A stretch of 10,151 nt of DNA, from NCBI GenBank assembly GCA_964195715.1, contig CAXMRU010000199.1, forward strand, positions 1-10,151, written 5' to 3'. This DNA is from Benthicola sp964195715 (GTDB taxonomy: Bacteria > Gemmatimonadota > Gemmatimonadetes > Palauibacterales > Palauibacteraceae). Shown here piece after piece: positions 5,749 to 10,151 of this stretch (position 1 is the stretch's first letter; every line of letters starts with the position of its first letter). The notes below the pieces were generated by a model that was not told the origin of the DNA, did not search any database, and saw only the letters and a program-made list of their open reading frames with translations. A program made the translations under genes and the position numbers.

Positions 5749-6670
5749 GCCCATTGCCTCGTCGGATGGGGCCCGGACGGATGCTGCCGTGGCCGACCTG
5801 ACGCAGATGCGTACGGCCCTCGATCGGGCCCTGCAGTCGTTCGTCGACGAGGAACTGGCCCATCTGCCGCCGAAAGTGGCGGAGTCCGTACGTTACGCCG
5901 TCCTGAGTCCGGGGAAGAGAGTCCGGCCCCTGCTGCTCATGGCTGCGTACGGCTCCGTAGGCGGGACGCAGGCGGAAATCGTGGACCTTGGCCTCAGCGT
6001 GGAACTGGTTCACGCCTATTCACTGGTTCACGATGATCTGCCTTGCATGGACGACGACGTGCTGCGTCGCGGACGTTCGACTGTCCACGTGAAGTTCGGC
6101 GTCGCCGCTGCCGTCCTTGCGGGGGCGGCACTCATGCCACTGGCCATCCGCGCGATCATGCGCGGATGCGAGAACCTCGGACTGGAGCAGCGGTTGAACG
6201 ATCGACTGGTCAGCGCCCTGGCCACGGCTTCCGGCGCTTCGGGGATGGTCGGGGGTCAGCTGCTGGATCTGCGAGCGGAAGGCCGCCGGGTGACGAGGGA
6301 CGAGCTCGAGCGCATTCATACCGGCAAGACAGCACGTCTGATCGCGGCAGCCGCCATGATGGGTGGGATCGCCGCGGACGCGGAACCGCGGGAGCTCGAG
6401 GCCCTGCGCCGGTTCGGGCTCGATCTCGGACTGGCCTTTCAGGCTGTGGACGATATTCTGGATATGCGTGGCACCGCGGGCGAGCTGGGCAAGGAGAGCG
6501 GGCGTGACATGGCGCTCCGCAAGGCCACGTACCCCGCGTTGTTTGGTGTAGCGGAGGCCGAGAGGATCAGCCATGCATTTGCCGAGGCGGCCATCGCCGA
6601 GCTGGACGCCCTGGCTAGGCCGGAGGGACTGGAGGCCATCGCGTCGTACGTGATCGAGAGGACGCACTGA
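5738..6670 (+). CDS. ispA: Short-chain polyprenyl diphosphate synthase (farnesyl or geranylgeranyl type)
   Basis: This cytoplasmic enzyme condenses isopentenyl diphosphate with allylic diphosphates to make C15 or C20 chains for quinones and undecaprenyl carriers. The GTG start at 5738 gives 310 residues and an 11-base overlap with xseB; GTG 5789 and ATG 5807 are alternatives, and none has a strong binding site. The frame is open further upstream only inside xseB. Motifs: GKRVRP (59-64), the first aspartate-rich motif DDLPCMDDD (99-107) followed by LRRGRST, GGQLLDL (172-178), HTGKT (194-198), the second motif DDILD (238-242) and KATYP (262-266). Y94 lies five residues before the first motif, as in bacterial farnesyl diphosphate synthases, but product length cannot be fixed from sequence alone. 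The segment after the first motif reads FGVAAAVLAGAAL, without the E and D often seen there. dxs is not adjacent. Confidence 0.92.
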   Translation: MSDEPIASSDGARTDAAVADLTQMRTALDRALQSFVDEELAHLPPKVAESVRYAVLSPGKRVRPLLLMAAYGSVGGTQAEIVDLGLSVELVHAYSLVHDDLPCMDDDVLRRGRSTVHVKFGVAAAVLAGAALMPLAIRAIMRGCENLGLEQRLNDRLVSALATASGASGMVGGQLLDLRAEGRRVTRDELERIHTGKTARLIAAAAMMGGIAADAEPRELEALRRFGLDLGLAFQAVDDILDMRGTAGELGKESGRDMALRKATYPALFGVAEAERISHAFAEAAIAELDALARPEGLEAIASYVIERTH

Positions 6671-6671
6671 C

Positions 6672-7559
6672 ATGAGACTCGGGGTGCTGTCTCAGCCACA
6701 TCATGTCGCTCTGCGCGACATCCTGGCGCGGTTGCGCGCCTCTGCCGAGGAAGTCGGGGCCGAGCTGGTTCTCGCGGCGGATCTGCTGGCCGTCACGGGT
6801 GGGGACGGGCCGGCGCTCGAGGAGGACCCGGGCGCCCTGGACTTCCTTCTGACCCTCGGAGGAGACGGCACCCTGCTGCGCGGTGCCAGGCTCGGGGGTC
6901 CAATCGACGTTCCGGTCGTGGGCTGCAATCTGGGGAAGCTGGGATTCCTGACGACGGTACCGATCGATCGACTCGAGGAGCTGCTGCACAGGCTGAAGGA
7001 CGGGGACTACGCGGAGGAGAGGCGGCTGGCTCTGCACGTAGGCATCCATCCTGCCGACGGAGACAGTGGAAAGGCGGCCAGCGAACCGACCGAAACGTTT
7101 TACGCACTGAACGACGCGGTGGTGCACAAGGGTGGATTCGCGCGCCTGATCTCGATGCGCGTGTGGGTGAACGAGGAGGAGATCGGGCAGTACAGCGCCG
7201 ACGGTATCGTCGTCGCTACCGCGACGGGTTCCACGGCCTACAGCCTCTCGGCCGGAGGGCCCATCCTGGTACCCTCCGTCGACGCCCTCGTTGCGACTCC
7301 GATCTGTCCGCACACCCTGGCCGTCCGACCCGTGGTGGTGCCGGCGGACGCCACGATCACCGTGGAGATTCTGAGCCGGATGGACGGAATCCTCGTCACC
7401 GTGGATGGACAGAGTGGTGGCAGGCTCGGAGGAGGAGGCCGGGTGTCGGTGAAACGCTCCCCGCATCCGGTGCGCCTCATCCGCATGCCGGACCAGAATT
7501 TCTTCTCCGTGCTGCGCCAGAAGATGCGGTGGGGCGACGTCCGTCCCTCGACCGCCTGA
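6672..7559 (+). CDS. nadK: NAD kinase
   Basis: NadK phosphorylates NAD to NADP in the cytoplasm, using ATP or polyphosphate. The protein has 295 residues, typical for the family. Motifs: GGDGT at 63-67 with the catalytic D65, NLGKLGFLT at 86-94, LND with N147-D148 for NAD binding, the glycine-rich DGIVVATATGSTAYSLSAGG at 177-196, and VDGQ at 244-247. It starts one base after the ispA stop; a purine-rich AGAGGA lies about 8 bases before the ATG. recN follows after 6 bases. nadK next to recN is common in bacteria. No missing residue or frameshift is seen. Confidence 0.96.
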   Translation: MRLGVLSQPHHVALRDILARLRASAEEVGAELVLAADLLAVTGGDGPALEEDPGALDFLLTLGGDGTLLRGARLGGPIDVPVVGCNLGKLGFLTTVPIDRLEELLHRLKDGDYAEERRLALHVGIHPADGDSGKAASEPTETFYALNDAVVHKGGFARLISMRVWVNEEEIGQYSADGIVVATATGSTAYSLSAGGPILVPSVDALVATPICPHTLAVRPVVVPADATITVEILSRMDGILVTVDGQSGGRLGGGGRVSVKRSPHPVRLIRMPDQNFFSVLRQKMRWGDVRPSTA

Positions 7560-7565
7560 CCGCCG

Positions 7566-9227
7566 ATGTTAAGAGAGCTCCACGTCAGGAACTACGCGGT
7601 CATCGACGATCTGACTCTCGAGCTGCAACCCGGCCTCAACGTGCTTACGGGGGAGACCGGGGCCGGGAAATCGCTCATCGTGGGTGCGCTATCGCTTCTC
7701 CTCGGCGAACGCGCGTCCTCGGATGTGGTGCGCGCCGGCGAATCCAGGGCGATGGTGGAAGGGGTGTTCGATTGCTCTCGGATCCCGGAGCTTACTCGGT
7801 TGTGCGAAGAGCAGGGGATCGACGTCGAGGATGGCTGGCTCATCCTGCGCCGCGAGGTTCAGCGCGAGGGGCGCAACCGGGCTTGGGTGAACGGATCGGC
7901 GGCCACGGCGAGTCTGATCCGACGGCTCGGTGATGCCCTGGTAGACCTGCACGGGCAGCATGAGCACCAGGCTCTCCTGCGGAGGGACGCGCAGCGTGAC
8001 ATCCTCGACGCGTTTGCCGGTGCCACGGAGGCGGCGTTTCGGACCGCCGGGGCGCACGCACGCCTGGCGAGCCTCCGGCGACGGATCGACGAAACTCGAG
8101 AGGAAACCGCCCGGACGCGGGAGCGGGCCGACTATCTCGAGTACCGGGCCCGGGAGATCGAGGCGGCGCGGCTCGAGATTGGAGAAGACGAATCGGGCCG
8201 GCTTGAGGCCCGCCGGCTGGAGCACTCCGAGGAATTGATGGAGCTATCTGCAGCTCTCCACGCCACGGTGTACGGGGACGACGGCTCGCTCGTCGACCGA
8301 TTGGGAGAGCTGGCCCGGAAGGTCGAGGACCTGATCCGTATCGATCCCGAAGCGGCCGAGATAGGAACTCTCTTCTCCGACAGCCGCACCACATTGGAGG
8401 AGCTTGGCCAGCGCCTCTCGTCGTACCATAGTGCGGTAGAGCACGATCCCGGACGTCTCGCTGAATTGCGCACTCGCCTGGACCTGATCCACGGCTTCAA
8501 GCGCAAGTACGGCGGCTCGATCGAGGAAATCCTGCTCGTCGGTCAAACGGCTCGTGAGGAGCTCGAGAAAGCGGATCGATGCGTCCTGGACCTGGAGAGT
8601 CTCGCACGAGAAGAGGGAGAGGCCTGCCGTGAGCTGGCCCGGGAAGCGGCCACGGTGACGAAGCTCCGCCGGTCCGCCGCCCGGCGTCTGGAGGATGAGG
8701 TGTCGGGACTGCTGCCGGAGCTGGGGATGGAGGGGGGGCGTTTTCGCGTGCAGATCGAGCAGCTGGAAGAGATCGGAAGCAAGGGCGCCGAGTGGGTGGA
8801 GTTCCAGGTGACCCTCAACCCGGGGTTCGATCCGGGTCCCCTCTCCCGGATCGCGTCCGGTGGCGAAATGAGCCGGGTGATGCTTGCGCTCAAGACCGTC
8901 CTGGCCGAGGTGGACGACGTTCCTTCCCTCGTATTTGATGAGATCGACTCGGGAGTGGGGGGGCGGGTGGCGCACCAGGTGGCCGCTCGACTGGCGCGAG
9001 TGGCTGAGAGCCACCAGGTGTTCGCGATCACGCACCTTCCGCAGATCGCGTCACGTGCGGGTGCTCATCTGTTCGTCGAGAAGATCCAGAAAGGGGGGAG
9101 GGCCGCTGCGCGAGTGCGCAGGCTGGACGGGGATGCCCGCGTGGAGGAGCTGGCCCGCATGCTGGGAGGAGATCCCAACAGTGAAGCCTCCCGGAGACAT
9201 GCTGCCGAGCTCCTCCAGTCAGAATAG
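7566..9227 (+). CDS. recN: DNA repair protein RecN
   Basis: RecN is an SMC-like ATPase that acts early in double-strand break repair, holding DNA ends or sister molecules together. The protein has 553 residues, normal length. The N-terminal ATPase half has LRELHVRNYAVIDD and Walker A GETGAGKS at 29-36, then the conserved LVDLHGQHEHQALL segment. A central antiparallel coiled coil spans about residues 155-370. The C-terminal half has the ABC signature SGGEMS at 431-436, Walker B with D458-E459 in FDEIDSGVGG, and the H-loop H490 in ITHLPQIA. The ATG lies 6 bases after nadK. It is the last gene of the operon and overlaps the convergent gene on the other strand by 9 bases. Confidence 0.97.
   Translation: MLRELHVRNYAVIDDLTLELQPGLNVLTGETGAGKSLIVGALSLLLGERASSDVVRAGESRAMVEGVFDCSRIPELTRLCEEQGIDVEDGWLILRREVQREGRNRAWVNGSAATASLIRRLGDALVDLHGQHEHQALLRRDAQRDILDAFAGATEAAFRTAGAHARLASLRRRIDETREETARTRERADYLEYRAREIEAARLEIGEDESGRLEARRLEHSEELMELSAALHATVYGDDGSLVDRLGELARKVEDLIRIDPEAAEIGTLFSDSRTTLEELGQRLSSYHSAVEHDPGRLAELRTRLDLIHGFKRKYGGSIEEILLVGQTAREELEKADRCVLDLESLAREEGEACRELAREAATVTKLRRSAARRLEDEVSGLLPELGMEGGRFRVQIEQLEEIGSKGAEWVEFQVTLNPGFDPGPLSRIASGGEMSRVMLALKTVLAEVDDVPSLVFDEIDSGVGGRVAHQVAARLARVAESHQVFAITHLPQIASRAGAHLFVEKIQKGGRAAARVRRLDGDARVEELARMLGGDPNSEASRRHAAELLQSE
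8951..8967 (+). other. G-quadruplex-type motif inside recN
   Basis: Four G-tracts fit the pattern: GGG (8951-8953), AGT, a run of seven G (8957-8963) that can supply two tracts, C, then GGG (8965-8967). It lies on the coding strand over the Walker B/D-loop codons (DSGVGGRV). It may be only a result of GC-rich codon choice. Confidence 0.4.
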
Positions 9228-10151
9228 CTGTATCGGCACCCTGGCCGAGACTGTGACCACGCCGGCCGAGGGCGTCTGTCCCCCCGATCCGGCAATTGAT
9301 GTCTGCCACAGGACAGCGAGGTCGATCGGCATTCCCGCCCTACCGGCGGCAAACAATCTGGTCGTTCGGTAGTACGCCCCTATTCCAAGCGAGTATCGTG
9401 TCTGAAATGTCTCGAGCCCTAGCGGCGAGGCGTCCACAGTCCCCGACGCTGCTTCGTACGTGTCGCTCTTCTTGTTCCAGAACGTGTACTCGATCGCCAG
9501 CGACATGGCCTCCGTCAGGGCAAAGCGCGGCGATATGACGATCTCGACGAAGTTACCGAGGTTGCGAGTGACCGTTATTTTCTGCGATTCCAGCCCGTAC
9601 CGCTGATCCGGCGAGACCACGCGGCGAACGAGTTTGTCCTGCAACTGAATCCCGTACGTCGCTCCGGCGACCACGAGGAAGCGCTGTCCAAAGGCGATGT
9701 CCTGGTACAGTTCCAGCTCCACATCGGCCTGCCCATCACCGATCGGCTGTTGGAGGAACACGTCTGGATCCAGATAAGGCGCCTGGTCAGGGTCGGAGAG
9801 TGGGAAGCTGTAACGAGCGCCCACCGTGGTCCGGAACCGCACGCCCGGCCTGTCGAGCGGAAGCGGCTCCCGGACGGAAACGGCTCCCGGACCGATCTGT
9901 TCCTCGGGAACGGCGAGATCCTGTTCGCCGTCCGCCGCCAGGTCGAGCTGGGCCTCTTCACCCTCGTTGGCTGGCTCCTCTTCGCCCTCCTCCGGGGCGC
10001 CCGCTGGGAGATCGTGCGGAGGTCCGGCCCGGCCGACCTCGGAATCGGTCGGCTGTTTCTCGGGACGCTCGGGCCAGCCGAACGTGTCGAGAAGCTTGAA
10101 CCGGACTCCTACCTCGATTTCGGAGAACGCCCAACCGCGCGTGACTTTCCC
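9219..10151 (-). CDS. Probable outer-membrane beta-barrel protein, C-terminal part (5' end outside window)
   Basis: The frame is open on the minus strand from 10151 to the TGA at 9219-9221, giving 310 visible residues; the start lies beyond the window and the GTG at 9842 is internal. Residues 1-25 contain a strand-like stretch (SEIEVGVRFKLLDTFG). Residues 27-103 are a proline- and acid-rich segment with about 21 D/E and 5 K/R. Residues 104-310 alternate polar and hydrophobic or aromatic residues in repeated strands, for example RFLVVAGATYGIQL, MSLAIEYTFWN and YSLGIGAYYRTT. The last residues, VSARVPIQLF, end in phenylalanine, the usual C-terminal signal for outer-membrane barrel insertion. I do not recognise a specific family; a transporter-type barrel is possible. 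It converges on recN with a 9-base overlap. Confidence 0.75.
   Translation of the reverse strand, partial: GKVTRGWAFSEIEVGVRFKLLDTFGWPERPEKQPTDSEVGRAGPPHDLPAGAPEEGEEEPANEGEEAQLDLAADGEQDLAVPEEQIGPGAVSVREPLPLDRPGVRFRTTVGARYSFPLSDPDQAPYLDPDVFLQQPIGDGQADVELELYQDIAFGQRFLVVAGATYGIQLQDKLVRRVVSPDQRYGLESQKITVTRNLGNFVEIVISPRFALTEAMSLAIEYTFWNKKSDTYEAASGTVDASPLGLETFQTRYSLGIGAYYRTTRLFAAGRAGMPIDLAVLWQTSIAGSGGQTPSAGVVTVSARVPIQLF
9864..9892. repeat. 12-bp direct repeat inside the beta-barrel gene
   Basis: CGGCTCCCGGAC occurs at 9864-9875 and again at 9881-9892, separated by GGAAA. The 17-base period is not a multiple of three, so the copies are read in different frames. It lies at the end of the acidic insert. 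Confidence 0.7.

Noticed and set aside
9800..10099. Plus-strand open frame opposite the barrel gene
   Set aside because: It is R- and P-rich, typical of a shadow frame, while the minus strand shows clear beta-barrel patterning and an uninterrupted frame to the window edge.

Overview
The window is a GC-rich, densely packed bacterial chromosomal segment of housekeeping genes. No mobile element, tRNA, rRNA or CRISPR array is visible. The order is pheT, small coiled-coil gene, zapA, 6S RNA, rny, folD, xseA, xseB, ispA, nadK, recN. RNase Y together with a convergent gene for an outer-membrane beta-barrel protein points to a Gram-negative lineage. Gemmatimonadota or a relative in the Fibrobacterota-Chlorobiota-Bacteroidota (FCB) group is my best guess, made from memory of gene order and not proven here.

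Left block (1-1668, + strand): the 3' part of pheT, a 105-residue coiled-coil protein and zapA run as one tightly packed transcript. A non-coding stretch then folds as a candidate 6S RNA and ends in a strong intrinsic terminator. This block links phenylalanine charging, Z-ring assembly and the RNA polymerase regulator 6S RNA.

Middle block (1773-9227, + strand): rny (membrane-anchored endoribonuclease) is followed by folD, xseA, xseB, ispA, nadK and recN. From folD onward the genes overlap or lie within a few bases of each other, which suggests one operon. It covers one-carbon metabolism, exonuclease VII (both subunits), isoprenoid chain synthesis, NADP supply and recombinational repair. The xseA start is unusual: no AUG, GUG or UUG codon lies near the expected N-terminus.

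Right end (9219-10151, - strand): the C-terminal part of a probable outer-membrane beta-barrel protein, whose start lies beyond the window. It carries a long acidic, proline-rich insert and converges on recN with a 9-base overlap.

I found no evidence of a novel system. The items worth a second look are the xseA start, the apparently short XseA helical arm, the zapA-linked coiled-coil protein, the 6S RNA candidate and the acidic insert in the barrel protein.
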